Shown here: piece after piece, positions 43,991 to 53,817 of the stretch
Numbering within the stretch: the stretch's first letter is position 1
Layout: the number at the start of each line of letters is the position of its first letter
Source: Clostridiales bacterium GWF2_38_85
GTDB lineage: Bacteria > Bacillota > Clostridia > Oscillospirales > CAG-382
NCBI GenBank assembly: GCA_001797275.1
Contig: MGOY01000040.1
Coordinates: 1 to 56,114, forward strand
DNA: 56,114 nucleotides
Direction: 5' to 3'
Translations under genes and position numbers: made by a program
The notes under the pieces: model-generated
Told to the model about the DNA's origin: nothing
Seen by the model: only the letters and a program-made list of their open reading frames with translations
Database searches by the model: none

Positions 43991-44009
43991 GTGAAAGGAT
44001 ACGATTAGT

Positions 44010-44294
44010 ATGGGCAACAGAAAAAGAACAAACATATTTGTTCGGATCGCAGTAATATTTGTGATCGTGTTTTTTGTTGTGTCAATAGTTCAGATGCAGG
44101 TCAAACTTTCAGAGCTGAAGGAACAGAAAAATCTTGTCGAATCTGAAATCAATAAAATAAGTGATGATATTGATGAAATCAATCTTCGGCTTGAAACACC
44201 GCTTACTGATGAGTATATAAAACGTGTTGCAAGAGAGAAGCTCGGTTATTGTGATGAGGACGAAATAATTTTTTATAACGATCTTACCGATTAG
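44010..44294 (+). CDS. divIC: DivIC/FtsL-like septum formation initiator
   Basis: Bitopic division protein that joins the FtsL/DivIB complex at the septum. The 94 residues have a short cytoplasmic part, one membrane helix (about 10-28), a coiled coil (KLSELKEQKNLVESEINKI onward) and the conserved end YIKRVAREKLGY. Location between yabQ and yabR is the classic divIC place. GAAAGG precedes ATG. Confidence 0.92.
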   Translation: MGNRKRTNIFVRIAVIFVIVFFVVSIVQMQVKLSELKEQKNLVESEINKISDDIDEINLRLETPLTDEYIKRVAREKLGYCDEDEIIFYNDLTD

Positions 44295-44330
44295 ATATGA
44301 AACAGACAAATAGAAGTAATGTGTTTCACA

Positions 44331-44434
44331 TATATAAAACTAATAAATGAATTACTATAGCAATTTGAAAAACACCTATACTTTTTGGCTTTTTTAAATT
44401 AATAAAATCACAATTCATTTGTTAGTTTTATATA
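44331..44434. repeat. Family 1 palindromic repeat, copy D
   Basis: Left TATATAAAACTAATAAATGA, right CAATTCATTTGTTAGTTTTA. Interior arms AATTTGAAAAA and TTTTTTAAATT pair loosely. It separates divIC from the S1-domain gene and is preceded by TGTTTCACA, similar to the sequence flanking copy A. Confidence 0.85.
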
Positions 44435-44508
44435 ATAATAAAATTGAATCACCCGGCGAAGGATTCAATATGAAACCTGTCAACAAAAAACGCCGAGAAA
44501 GGCAGTTT

Positions 44509-44916
44509 ATGCAAATAGAAGTCGGAAAGACTGTTAAAGGGGTAATATCAAAGATAACCAACTTTGGAGCCTTTGTTGCACTTGACGGTGGGAAATCGGG
44601 AATGATACATATTTCTGAGGTTTCAACAGATTATGTCCGTGATATACATACATATCTTAATGAAGGACAAACTGTGGAAGCAATAATAATTACTATTGAT
44701 GAAAATAACCGCATAGGATTATCAATAAAAAAGCTGCTTGAAATAAAGAAAGCTACAAGACAGCCTGATGAATATGCCCCTGCCGGAAAACAAGGTCAGA
44801 GCTTCGAAGATATGATGAATCGTTTCAAGACAGAAAGTGATGAAAAAATTTCTGATTTAAAAAAAGGCGTCGAAAGTAAGCGAGGCAGCGGTTTCATTAA
44901 AAAAAATAATAAATAA
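44509..44916 (+). CDS. S1-domain RNA-binding protein (YabR-like)
   Basis: An S1 domain covers about residues 1-75 (MQIEVGKTVKGVISKITNFG, GKSGMIHISEVSTDYV, VEAIIITIDENNRIGLSIKK); the remaining 60 residues are basic and probably disordered, with SFEDMMNRFKTESDEKISDL. I start at 44509, where AAAGGCAG gives a good ribosome site and the domain begins; ATG at 44470 (after GAAGGA) would add 13 basic residues. The general stress protein 13/YabR group binds ribosomes or RNA. 135 residues. A hairpin terminator follows. Confidence 0.88.
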   Translation: MQIEVGKTVKGVISKITNFGAFVALDGGKSGMIHISEVSTDYVRDIHTYLNEGQTVEAIIITIDENNRIGLSIKKLLEIKKATRQPDEYAPAGKQGQSFEDMMNRFKTESDEKISDLKKGVESKRGSGFIKKNNK

Positions 44917-44925
44917 CGAAGATTT

Positions 44926-44983
44926 GTGGTGTTGCAATAGTGTATTCAATTTTATGTGAATACATGCAATACCACTTTGTTTT
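44926..44983 (+). terminator. Terminator after the S1-domain gene
   Basis: Two-part stem: GTGGT...TGCA pairs with TGCA...ACCAC, and inside it GTATTCA pairs with TGAATAC; followed by TTTGTTTT. Ends the spore/division gene run. Confidence 0.7.
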
Positions 44984-44988
44984 AAATA

Positions 44989-45020
44989 TAGAAACAGTGA
45001 TAAAATTCGGCATATGTCGA
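44989..45020. repeat. Family 3-related repeat fragment
   Basis: TAGAAACAGTGATAAAATTC followed by G is identical over 21 bases to 49380-49400. It lies between the terminator and the fumarase gene. Confidence 0.55.
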
Positions 45021-45066
45021 ACTGCCCGAAACATTCCGCTTCAACAAGAAAGGTATGATTATAAAT

Positions 45067-45918
45067 ATGGGAAATATTAGAGAAATTAATTCAAACGAAA
45101 TAGAAGAAGCAATTTATAAGTTATTCCTTGAAGCCAATATAAATCTGCCCTGTGATGTCCATAATGCAATTATGAAAGCAGCAGAAAACGAAGATACAGA
45201 AATCGGCAAGAGCATTCTCTGCAAGCTTGACGAGAATGCAATATATGCAAAGAAATCAAAGCTGCCCATTTGCCAGGATACCGGTATGGCAATCGTTTTC
45301 ATCGAGCTGGGGCAGGATGTCCATATAAATGGCGATAATCTGAATGTAGCAGTCAATAATGGTGTCAGGAGAGCCTATATTAACGGTAGCTTCCGTAAGT
45401 CGGTAGTCAGTCACCCACTCGAACGCAAAAACAGCGGTGACAACACCCCTGCGGTTATACATACCGAAATCATTGAAGGTAATAAGGTTAAGATATCAGT
45501 TTCACCAAAAGGTTTTGGCAGCGAAAACATGAGTAAGCTGAAAATGTTCAATCCGTCAGTTGACACCGGTGCAATAGTTAAGTTTGTTACAGAAACGGTC
45601 AAGGAAGCCGGTGGCAACCCCTGCCCGCCTATTATAGTAGGTGTAGGCATTGGCGGCAGCTTTGAGTATTCGGCTTATCTGGCAAAAAAGGCTTTACTTC
45701 GTGAAGTTGGAGATCATAATCATGATGAAAGCTACAAAAAACTTGAAATTGAAATGCTTGATAAAATCAATAAAAGCGGAGTAGGTGTACAGGGCTTGGG
45801 GGGCAACAACACCGCATTGTGGGTTGCTGTCGAGGGCTATGCAACACATATTGCGGGATTGCCTGTTGCAGTCAATATATCCTGCCATGCAACCCGTCAT
45901 GCAAGTATAATTATTTAA
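45067..45918 (+). CDS. Class I (Fe-S) fumarate hydratase, alpha subunit
   Basis: Two-subunit class I fumarases and tartrate dehydratases use a [4Fe-4S] cluster; this is the alpha (TtdA/FumA N-terminal) subunit. Cluster cysteine regions are PICQDTGMAIVF, GGNPCPPIIVGVGIGGS and ISCHATRHAS. VGIGGSFEYSAYLAKKALLRE is diagnostic. 283 residues is normal. ATG at 45067 lies behind AAGAAAGG with about 12-base spacing; ATG at 45055 is too close. The beta subunit gene, normally next, is absent: the following gene is hpf. Either beta is encoded elsewhere or the activity is incomplete. Confidence 0.92.
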   Translation: MGNIREINSNEIEEAIYKLFLEANINLPCDVHNAIMKAAENEDTEIGKSILCKLDENAIYAKKSKLPICQDTGMAIVFIELGQDVHINGDNLNVAVNNGVRRAYINGSFRKSVVSHPLERKNSGDNTPAVIHTEIIEGNKVKISVSPKGFGSENMSKLKMFNPSVDTGAIVKFVTETVKEAGGNPCPPIIVGVGIGGSFEYSAYLAKKALLREVGDHNHDESYKKLEIEMLDKINKSGVGVQGLGGNNTALWVAVEGYATHIAGLPVAVNISCHATRHASIII

Positions 45919-45989
45919 AATTACACTAGAATATTTGTTAAATTTCGCTTATTTTTAAAAAAACTATATCGTTTTTCCTCAGACTATGC

Positions 45990-46019
45990 TATAATAATAT
46001 CACAGATATAATTCTGTGG
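45990..46019 (+). promoter_or_regulatory. Possible -10 element and palindrome upstream of hpf
   Basis: TATAAT at 45990-45995 is followed by CACAGA-TATAAT-TCTGTG (46001-46018), a perfect 6-bp inverted repeat near the expected transcript start. No convincing -35 is seen, so the promoter class is open; the palindrome could be an operator. Confidence 0.4.
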
Positions 46020-46067
46020 ATGTATCTGCAAAGTGCGATGGCGCAAGCCGGAAAGGAAGGAAAACAA

Positions 46068-46586
46068 ATGAAGCCGATTATTGTTGCAAGAAAATTCAAT
46101 GTAACAGATGACATTAGGGCAAGGATTAATAAGAAGTTAAAAAAGTTCGACAAATTCTTTCCCGAGGAAACCGAAACAACCATAACCCTTTTTGAAAAAA
46201 GAGGCAGAGAAACCGTCGAAATCACTTTTTTCCGCAACGGAACAATCTTTCGTGCAGAAGAAACGGATAAGGATGTAATCTGCGCTTTGGATAAAGCGGT
46301 TGATGTACTTGAACGCCAGATTATAAAAAACAGAACCCGTCTTGAAAAGAAAATCCATATAGTAAAAGAAATTCCGATTCCGGTTACCGATGAACCGGAA
46401 GAAGAAATAAAGATAACCAAACATAAGAAATTCGAAATATTACCTATGTCGGTCGAAGAAGCTGTAATGCAGATGAACCTTTTATCACATACCTTCTATA
46501 TGTTTCGCAATACCGACAGCGGAGTAATAAACTTAGTTTACAAACGCAAGAACGACGAATACGGAATAATTGAACCGACTGAATAA
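46068..46586 (+). CDS. hpf: Ribosome hibernation promoting factor, long form
   Basis: HPF dimerises 70S ribosomes into 100S particles in stationary phase or stress. The N-terminal S30AE domain (about 1-100, IIVARKFNVTDDIRARI, GTIFRAEETDKDVICALDKAVD) is followed by a linker and the C-terminal dimerisation domain (KKFEILPMSVEEAVMQMNLL, YKRKNDEYGIIEP). 172 residues makes it the long form of Firmicutes. ATG at 46068 follows GGAAGGAAAAC; the upstream in-frame ATG at 46020 overlaps the leader. Confidence 0.95.
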   Translation: MKPIIVARKFNVTDDIRARINKKLKKFDKFFPEETETTITLFEKRGRETVEITFFRNGTIFRAEETDKDVICALDKAVDVLERQIIKNRTRLEKKIHIVKEIPIPVTDEPEEEIKITKHKKFEILPMSVEEAVMQMNLLSHTFYMFRNTDSGVINLVYKRKNDEYGIIEPTE

Positions 46587-46628
46587 ATACGCGAGAATGG
46601 AACTTCCCGGTTCGGAAAGGTGATATGT

Positions 46629-47099
46629 ATGGCTGCAACTGATGATTTTTTAAAAACCATGTCGGAAATAACTAAGGAAAGCGGTAAATACGCAAAGGAA
46701 TTGTTTGATAAAGGTTATGATAAAGCAAAAACAATTGCTGAAGTTACAAAACTGAATATCGATTTGTCAAATCAAAAAAGAACTCTTGATCGACTTTATA
46801 CCGAACTCGGAAAGCTATATTATGTTAATCGTCAATCAGGCGAGAATGAAAGAATCAAAGCTGTTTGTGCAAAAATAGATACAAGCAGAGTAGCGATTGA
46901 TAATCTCGAGCTTACGATTGAGTTGACGAGGAATCCGAAAAAGTCTGAAACGGATGAGGAAAGCCAGAATGAAGCCGCAAAGACACCCGAACCCGATTCC
47001 GAAGCGGTGGAATTAATTATATGTACAGAATGCGGAGCCGAGAATATTCAGGACGAAGAATTCTGTATCGGATGCGGTAAATTGTTAAAAAGCGAATAA
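46629..47099 (+). CDS. Coiled-coil protein with C-terminal zinc ribbon
   Basis: The 156 residues comprise an N-terminal helical region (about 5-95) with coiled-coil character (LDRLYTELGKLYYV, TSRVAIDNLELTIEL), an acidic linker, and a zinc ribbon CTECGAENIQDEEFCIGCG (C-x2-C-x10-C-x2-C). No signal peptide or membrane segment. ATG at 46629 follows GGAAAGG at eight bases; GTG at 46620 would overlap that site. It follows hpf by 42 bases and ends at a strong terminator, so the two may be cotranscribed. Function unknown. Confidence 0.83.
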   Translation: MAATDDFLKTMSEITKESGKYAKELFDKGYDKAKTIAEVTKLNIDLSNQKRTLDRLYTELGKLYYVNRQSGENERIKAVCAKIDTSRVAIDNLELTIELTRNPKKSETDEESQNEAAKTPEPDSEAVELIICTECGAENIQDEEFCIGCGKLLKSE

Positions 47100-47107
47100 A
47101 ATAATGC

Positions 47108-47145
47108 AAATGATTGGTCGTCATTTACGATGACCAATCATTTTT
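47108..47145 (+). terminator. Strong intrinsic terminator upstream of groES
   Basis: A 15-bp stem (AAATGATTGGTCGTC with GATGACCAATCATTT, one G-T wobble), six-base loop, then TTTTT. Confidence 0.9.
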
Positions 47146-47202
47146 GGCAATATTGCGCACAGGATGTTAAAAAACGACCTTTAATTGTTAAAAATATGTT
47201 AA

Positions 47203-47598
<396 letters not shown>

Positions 47599-47626
47599 TA
47601 CTCATTGCTGCAGAATAATTAATTGA

Positions 47627-49291
<1,665 letters not shown>

Positions 49292-49328
49292 AAGTACAAG
49301 CATAAAAACACCTCATAATGAATATTAT

Positions 49329-49357
49329 AAAGGAGTAAGGGTATCCCTTGCTCCTTT
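49329..49357 (+). terminator. Terminator of the groES-groEL operon
   Basis: AAAGGAGTAAGGG pairs with CCCTTGCTCCTTT (one wobble) around a three-base loop; followed by AATCATTT, a weak T-run. Confidence 0.8.
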
Positions 49358-49364
49358 AATCATT

Positions 49365-49472
49365 TATACTAATTTGATTTAGAAACAGTGATAAAATTCG
49401 AGGGAAAGTCCTTGCCCGACGAACTTTTTCAAAGGATTTAATCTATTATTACTTACGAGAAATAGTATTATA
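49365..49472. repeat. Family 3 palindromic repeat, long copy
   Basis: Starts TATACTAATTTGATTTAG and ends GAGAAATAGTATTATA, matching both ends of the copy at 11861-11959. Between groEL and the pseudo-deacetylase gene. Confidence 0.7.
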
Positions 49473-49499
49473 ATTATTATTCTGTCAGAGGTGAAACGA

Positions 49500-50216
49500 A
49501 TGAGGCATTATTATCATAATATCCACACTAAAAATAAAATCCAGATTATTGCTGTTATATCCGCATTATTTATAATATGTTTGATTATTTTCAGAGATAA
49601 TAATATAAGCCAGGTGCAATCGGCATTCAATCCGATTATTTGTGTTGCAACTGATGAATCGGTATATTCGATTACAGCCTCTCTCGACAGCAACGTTCAA
49701 CTCACAGACTTTAGGACATTCATTGAGGTAGCAAACGGATTGAATATAAAAATAACCTTCTTTGTCTCCGAAAGCTTTTTTAAGACCAATGTTGAAACGA
49801 TAAAAGAAGTCATGAAATACTCGCATGAGATCGGTTTTCTGCTTGAAAATGATACAAGCAAAATGAGTCGAAATGAAATTATGAGGTATTTGGCAAACTT
49901 CAATGATGAATTTTATAAAAAATGCGATAGGTATCCTAAGTATGTCAAATACAAAAACAGCTCTGAAGAAGCAGGAAATCTTTTTGATGTACTCGCTGCC
50001 TTCGGACAGTATAGCATTGGGCTTCAGGCTTACAGCTCTGCAGAAAGCGGTGTGATCGTTGATATTGGTTATATTGACGCAACCTCATCTTCAAAGCTAA
50101 TTTCGCTGGTTACCGATGCAATTACAAATAAACTGACCTCTGTTCCGCTTCGCGATCTTCTTTATGATGTCGATATACCGGCTGACACCGATGGGAAACA
50201 AAAATATAACGAATAA
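49500..50216 (+). CDS. Membrane-anchored polysaccharide deacetylase-like protein lacking catalytic residues
   Basis: The 238 residues have one N-terminal membrane helix (about 17-34) and an extracytoplasmic domain like NodB deacetylases: ITASLDSNVQLTDFRTFIEV aligns with the usual LTFDDG region, LNIKITFFVSESFF with ATFFV, and YSHEIGFLLENDTSKMSRNEI with HEIGNHSxxHxxL. The metal-binding Asp pair is DS, and the metal histidines of HSxxH are missing (LENDTS), so deacetylase activity is unlikely. ATG at 49500 follows AGAGGTG. It may bind peptidoglycan or act in sporulation, but that is open. The fold assignment by eye is moderately sure. Confidence 0.65.
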   Translation: MRHYYHNIHTKNKIQIIAVISALFIICLIIFRDNNISQVQSAFNPIICVATDESVYSITASLDSNVQLTDFRTFIEVANGLNIKITFFVSESFFKTNVETIKEVMKYSHEIGFLLENDTSKMSRNEIMRYLANFNDEFYKKCDRYPKYVKYKNSSEEAGNLFDVLAAFGQYSIGLQAYSSAESGVIVDIGYIDATSSSKLISLVTDAITNKLTSVPLRDLLYDVDIPADTDGKQKYNE

Positions 50217-50304
50217 AACCTGAAATGAATATTATAAAAATAGTGGTTCATAAAAAAGATAATTATAAATGTGCACAAAATTCTTTTACTGGTATTTATT
50301 AAAA

Positions 50305-50400
50305 CGGCAATTAAATAATACTTATTTATATGATATCAAATAGTCTATAAGTGAAAGACTTTTCGACATCATGAGATGAATATTTAATTGACGCATTAAT
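50305..50400. repeat. Family 2 palindromic repeat, full copy B
   Basis: CGGCAATTAAATA at the left and TATTTAATTGACGC at the right are inverted; the interior ATGATATCAAATAGTC / GACTTTTCGACATCAT stem matches copy A. Confidence 0.82.
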
Positions 50401-50526
50401 AATAAGAATTTCGATGTGAAACTCAAATCTGATGTTCCGGTTGATATTTTCACTAAAGCTGACACAGAAGTTGTATTTGATATTGTCGCAGTCAATGGAT
50501 GTAAACGCCTACCTATATTAAACTAA
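50401..50526 (+). pseudogene. Gene fragment trapped between two repeats
   Basis: An open frame of about 41 codons without a proper start, reading FDVKLKSDVPVDIFTKADTE and then VVFDIVAVNGCKRLP, is bounded on the left by a family 2 copy and on the right by family 1 copy F, which supplies ILN and the stop. Codon choice looks protein-like. No family recognised; likely a remnant. No ribosome site is seen; GTG at 50416 is the only candidate start. Confidence 0.4.
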
Positions 50527-50618
50527 TAAATGAATATTGATTCGATCATTTGATAAAAAACCGAAAATTATAAATTTTTCATCGAATAATTGATGTAATT
50601 TATTTTTTGTTTCATATA
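50514..50618. repeat. Family 1 palindromic repeat, copy F (diverged right end)
   Basis: Left TATATTAAACTAATAAATGA; right TTTATTTTTTGTTTCATATA is worn. The interior has AAAAATTTAT-like arms. It ends the fragment on its left and begins the next on its right. Confidence 0.75.
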
Positions 50619-50620
50619 GG

Positions 50621-50842
50621 CAAGAAATTCAAATAAAGATTCTTTTTGTCTACATTCCAGTAAAATTTCAGAGGTATAGTATAATAACCTGCGGTGTGTA
50701 TTTGCTCTATGATTTTTCATTGTCGAACATAACAGATGACGAAGCAGCTTTTCTTGTTAATCACTCTATTTGTTATTTGAATGTCAGAACAACAGTAGTT
50801 TATGAATTTGTTTTTGATGTCGAAAAAGGGATATCTTTATAA
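50621..50842 (+). pseudogene. Second open-frame remnant of about 73 codons
   Basis: The frame has no ATG or ribosome site but stays open to TAA at 50840-50842, reading CGVYLLYDFSLSNITDDEAA, FLVNHSICYLNVRTTVVYEF and FVFDVEKGISL. It looks like the C-terminal part of a real helical protein. Unknown family; probably the leftover of a gene whose front was lost, perhaps to the repeat insertion immediately upstream. The rest of 50217-51080 contains repeats and a promoter only. Confidence 0.4.
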
Positions 50843-50937
50843 GAAAATATTATTGAAAGGGGAATATTGTTGACAATTATATAGTTAAATTGTGCAAAAG
50901 AACTATAAAATGTATCAAGCAAGCATTAATTTTCTCC

Positions 50938-50966
50938 TTGACAAAATGACAATGATAGTATAAAAT
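50938..50966 (+). promoter_or_regulatory. Promoter for the Gfo/Idh/MocA oxidoreductase gene
   Basis: TTGACA (50938-50943), 17 bases, TAAAAT (50961-50966); leader about 110 bases. Confidence 0.75.
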
Positions 50967-51080
50967 AAATGTAAATAAATTATATATTATTAACTTATTA
51001 ACTGATGACTATAATATTTGGCTGTGCTTTATGATAAAAGCTGTATTTTATGTTATAGTTTCTCAACCGGGATAAATATA

Positions 51081-52082
51081 ATGATAAAAAAGATTAGATT
51101 CGCTACAATAGGGACCAGCTGGATTTGCGAAGAGTTCATAGAAACAGCAAAGACTTTTCCTGAGTTTGAGCTGAAAGCAATATATTCCCGCAATGAACAG
51201 AATGCAATAACATTTGCTCAGAAACATAAATCGGAAAAATATTATATCGACCTCGAAAAAATGGCATCTGACAACGAGATAGACGCTGTATATATAGCAA
51301 GTCCCAATTCGTTTCATGCTGAACAATCAATACTGTTTATGCAAAAAGGAAAATCTGTTTTATGCGAAAAACCTCTCGGTTCAAATGTTTTTGAAGTCAA
51401 AAAGATGATTGAATGCGCAGAAGAAAATGATGTACTGCTGATGGAAGCATATAAATCAATGCTTATGCCGGGACTTCTGACCGTGTATGAGAATTTACAC
51501 AAGTTAGGACAGATACGCAGTGTGTATGCAAACTTTTCAAAGTATTCAACAAGATATGATAGACATAAAAACGGTGACAACGTCAATACCTTCAAAGCGG
51601 AATATTCTAACGGTGCAATGCTTGATCTCGGTATTTATTGTCTGAACCCGGTTATTTTTATGTTCGGAATGCCTGAACAGGTGAAAGCAATAGGTCAGGT
51701 AATCCCTGATGGCGTTGATGGTGCCAATGCTGTTATAATGAAATATGACGGTTTAATAGTAACCCTGAATTTTTCGAAGATATCAAATTCATTTTTACCC
51801 TGTGAAATCCAGGGTGAAGATGCAACAATGATAATCGACAGGTTCAATATACCTGAAAAAGTTGATATTATATACCGAGATAAAAGAACCGAAACTCTTG
51901 AATTCAGTCAAAGACATGACAGTATGTGTTATGAAATCGAAGAGTTTATAAATTGTTTGACGACCGGTGGAAAACCAAAAATCAATTCATTGAGGCTATC
52001 ATTGAATAGCATTGAAATTGCTGACGAAATCAGACGACAAATCGGTGTCATATATCCCGCTGACAATACTATATTAAACTAA
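51081..52082 (+). CDS. Gfo/Idh/MocA-family NAD(P)-dependent oxidoreductase
   Basis: Sugar or inositol-type dehydrogenases of this family have an N-terminal Rossmann domain and a C-terminal substrate domain. Visible are IRFATIGTSWICEEFI (dinucleotide loop, with a T-S variant of GxGxxG), DAVYIASPNSFHAEQ, VLCEKPLGSN (EKP motif with catalytic lysine) and AMLDLGIYCLNPVIFMFG (D-x3-H region, with C instead of H). The last change may affect catalysis or show another substrate. ATG at 51081, 333 residues; an upstream TTG frame lacks support. The last residues TILN and TAA come from family 1 copy E. A sugar kinase follows, suggesting linked sugar metabolism. Confidence 0.87.
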   Translation: MIKKIRFATIGTSWICEEFIETAKTFPEFELKAIYSRNEQNAITFAQKHKSEKYYIDLEKMASDNEIDAVYIASPNSFHAEQSILFMQKGKSVLCEKPLGSNVFEVKKMIECAEENDVLLMEAYKSMLMPGLLTVYENLHKLGQIRSVYANFSKYSTRYDRHKNGDNVNTFKAEYSNGAMLDLGIYCLNPVIFMFGMPEQVKAIGQVIPDGVDGANAVIMKYDGLIVTLNFSKISNSFLPCEIQGEDATMIIDRFNIPEKVDIIYRDKRTETLEFSQRHDSMCYEIEEFINCLTTGGKPKINSLRLSLNSIEIADEIRRQIGVIYPADNTILN

Positions 52083-52173
52083 CAAATAAATTGTGATTTT
52101 ATTAATTTTAAAGAAGCTAAAGGGTATAGGCTTTTTAAAATTGCAGAGGTAATTTATTTATTAGTTTTATATA
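52070..52173. repeat. Family 1 palindromic repeat, copy E (supplies a stop codon)
   Basis: TATATTAAACTAACAAATAA at the left; TATTTATTAGTTTTATATA at the right; interior arms AATTTTAAAGAAGC and GGCTTTTTAAAATT. The left end forms the final codons and stop of the oxidoreductase gene. Confidence 0.87.
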
Positions 52174-52314
52174 AAAAAGATAATAGGTTGAACAAAAAGA
52201 AGTATAGCTTCTAATCTCAGTTTGTTCGACCTGAGAATTTGTGACCTCCATCAGAAAGATGGAATTTTCGCACTCCGAAACCCACAAATTCCGAAAGAAA
52301 GAGTGTATTTTATT

Positions 52315-53433
52315 ATGAGAGATAAATTAATTGCTGTTTGCCGTAAGTTTAGAGTTGATGGTGATTGTGTTGATTGGAGAGCTATATCTAACGGACTTAT
52401 CAATGATAGTTATTGGATGGAATTCCGTAAAGATGAAAGAGATAAACAATATGTTCTACAGAGAATAAACCTGCATGTTTTTAAATCTCCCGATAAGGTT
52501 ATGGAAAACATTGAGCGTGTAACCGATTATATAAAAAGCAAGTGTAAAAACAGCGGTAATAGCTCAAAGCGTTCCTATATGACATTTTATCACACAAAAG
52601 ATAACAAGAATTATTATATCGATGATAACAATGATTTCTGGCGTATCAGTAAGTATATCCAAAATTCAATTATTATAGATGATACGGATGACCTTGATAT
52701 TATACGTGAAATAGGATTTGCATTCGGTCAGTTCCAGGAAAAGCTCAGTGATTTCCCGGCTGAAATGCTTTATGAAACAATAAAAGATTTTCATACAACA
52801 ACAAAAAGATACCAAGCTTTTAAAAAGTCAATAGAAGAATCTAATATCGAGCGATTGATTATTGCTAAGAATGAAATTGATTATCTTCTATCTGTTGAGG
52901 AACAGGCATGCAAGCTGACGATTATGGCTGAAAACAGACTGCTACCATACAGAGTTACTCATAACGATACCAAATGCAATAATGTACTGCTTGATGAAGA
53001 TACACGTAAAGCATTATGTGTAATTGACCTTGATACTGTTATGCCGGGATTAGTGATGCATGATTTTGGTGATGCTGCAAGGTATATATGCAATAATGCA
53101 TGCGAGGACTCGAGAGATTTAAATAAGGTTCATATTGATATAAGCAAGTTCAGAGCCTTCACTGAAGGATTTTTATTGCCTATCAAACATACTCTGACTG
53201 AACTTGAAATTGAGTATATGGCATATGGCGTTTTTGTCATGGCAACAGAACTTGCAACAAGATTTTTAACAGATTACCTTAACGGCGATAAATATTTTAA
53301 AATTAACTATACCGACCATAATCTTGCAAGAGCAAGATGCCAGATTGCTCTTGCAAAGGATATTTATTCAAATATGAATCTTATGAATAAAATAGTCTAT
53401 GAATATGTAAATCAGCTTGTAATGGCAATATAA
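52315..53433 (+). CDS. N-acetylhexosamine 1-kinase-like phosphotransferase (APH fold)
   Basis: The 372 residues resemble NahK of the bifidobacterial lacto-N-biose pathway, which phosphorylates GlcNAc/GalNAc at C1. Shared features: GLINDSYWMEF near the start, YVLQRINLHVFKSPDKVMEN, a middle ISKYIQNSIIID, RVTHNDTKCNNVLLDEDT (catalytic Asp), VIDLDTVMPGLVMHDFGDAARY (metal DLD) and FLTDYLNGDKYF. ATG at 52315 follows a GAAAGAAAGAG site; an upstream open frame from 52222 is discounted. No lacto-N-biose phosphorylase or other pathway gene is nearby; the oxidoreductase upstream may be a partner. The kinase class is firm, the sugar is inferred. Confidence 0.82.
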   Translation: MRDKLIAVCRKFRVDGDCVDWRAISNGLINDSYWMEFRKDERDKQYVLQRINLHVFKSPDKVMENIERVTDYIKSKCKNSGNSSKRSYMTFYHTKDNKNYYIDDNNDFWRISKYIQNSIIIDDTDDLDIIREIGFAFGQFQEKLSDFPAEMLYETIKDFHTTTKRYQAFKKSIEESNIERLIIAKNEIDYLLSVEEQACKLTIMAENRLLPYRVTHNDTKCNNVLLDEDTRKALCVIDLDTVMPGLVMHDFGDAARYICNNACEDSRDLNKVHIDISKFRAFTEGFLLPIKHTLTELEIEYMAYGVFVMATELATRFLTDYLNGDKYFKINYTDHNLARARCQIALAKDIYSNMNLMNKIVYEYVNQLVMAI

Positions 53434-53445
53434 ATAATAATGAAC

Positions 53446-53476
53446 ATCACACCCCGCCTTAATGGCGGGGTGTGAT
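53446..53476 (+). terminator. Strong hairpin after the sugar kinase gene
   Basis: A perfect 13-bp stem ATCACACCCCGCC / GGCGGGGTGTGAT, five-base loop, followed by ATATTTAC. Confidence 0.85.
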
Positions 53477-53477
53477 A

Positions 53478-53505
53478 TATTTACTAACAAATGAATATTA
53501 ATTTT
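53478..53505. repeat. Partial family 1 end
   Basis: TATTTACTAACAAATGAATA resembles the family 1 left end, directly after the terminator. No matching right end is found nearby. Confidence 0.4.
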
Positions 53506-53592
53506 GTATAGAAAAAATTTCAAATTTCTATTGCCAATATCGACAAAATGTGTTAATATGTCAATATAAAATTTTTTAATCATATCATATAA

Positions 53593-53785
53593 TTGATACT
53601 AGTCTCTCATAAAACATAACGCTAACCTCCACGCCTTTGTAGACACAAACTTGAATGTAAATTTAGTGGAGGTACGCTCTAAGGCTTAATTAAGCTTTAT
53701 GTTTAAAAGCTAAAATTCTGTAAAAAACCCATTAAGCAAAGGTTTTTTCTTGAATTTTATCTATGTTTTTAATCGAGATAAGTAT
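53593..53785. repeat. Family 3-like element with nested family 4 hairpin
   Basis: The ends ATACTAGTCTCTCATAAAAC and GTTTTTAATCGAGATAAGTA are imperfect inverted repeats and resemble the copy at 8405-8459. Inside, at about 53625-53686, lies an inverted copy of the yabP leader repeat with ACCTCCAC (53632-53639) and GTGGAGGT (53665-53672 approximately). It fills the gap upstream of the SPFH gene; the gap 53434-53817 has no gene. Confidence 0.55.
53722..53750 (+). terminator. Terminator-like hairpin in the SPFH gene leader
   Basis: AAAAAACC pairs with GGTTTTTT around 11 bases, followed by CTTG. It could be a terminator of upstream transcription or an attenuator. Confidence 0.4.
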
Positions 53786-53817
53786 GAAAAAACAAAATAT
53801 TTAGGAGGCAACAATTT

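Noticed and set aside
46020-46067. Extended HPF start and a thought of a c-di-GMP riboswitch (GCGATGGCGCAAGCCGG)
   Set aside because: The leader resembles GEMM pieces only by short words; the needed conserved loops are missing. The strong ribosome site selects ATG at 46068.
52222-52314. N-terminal extension of the NahK-like kinase
   Set aside because: It is rich in codons unlike the kinase, the family begins at 52315, and a ribosome-like site lies just before that ATG.
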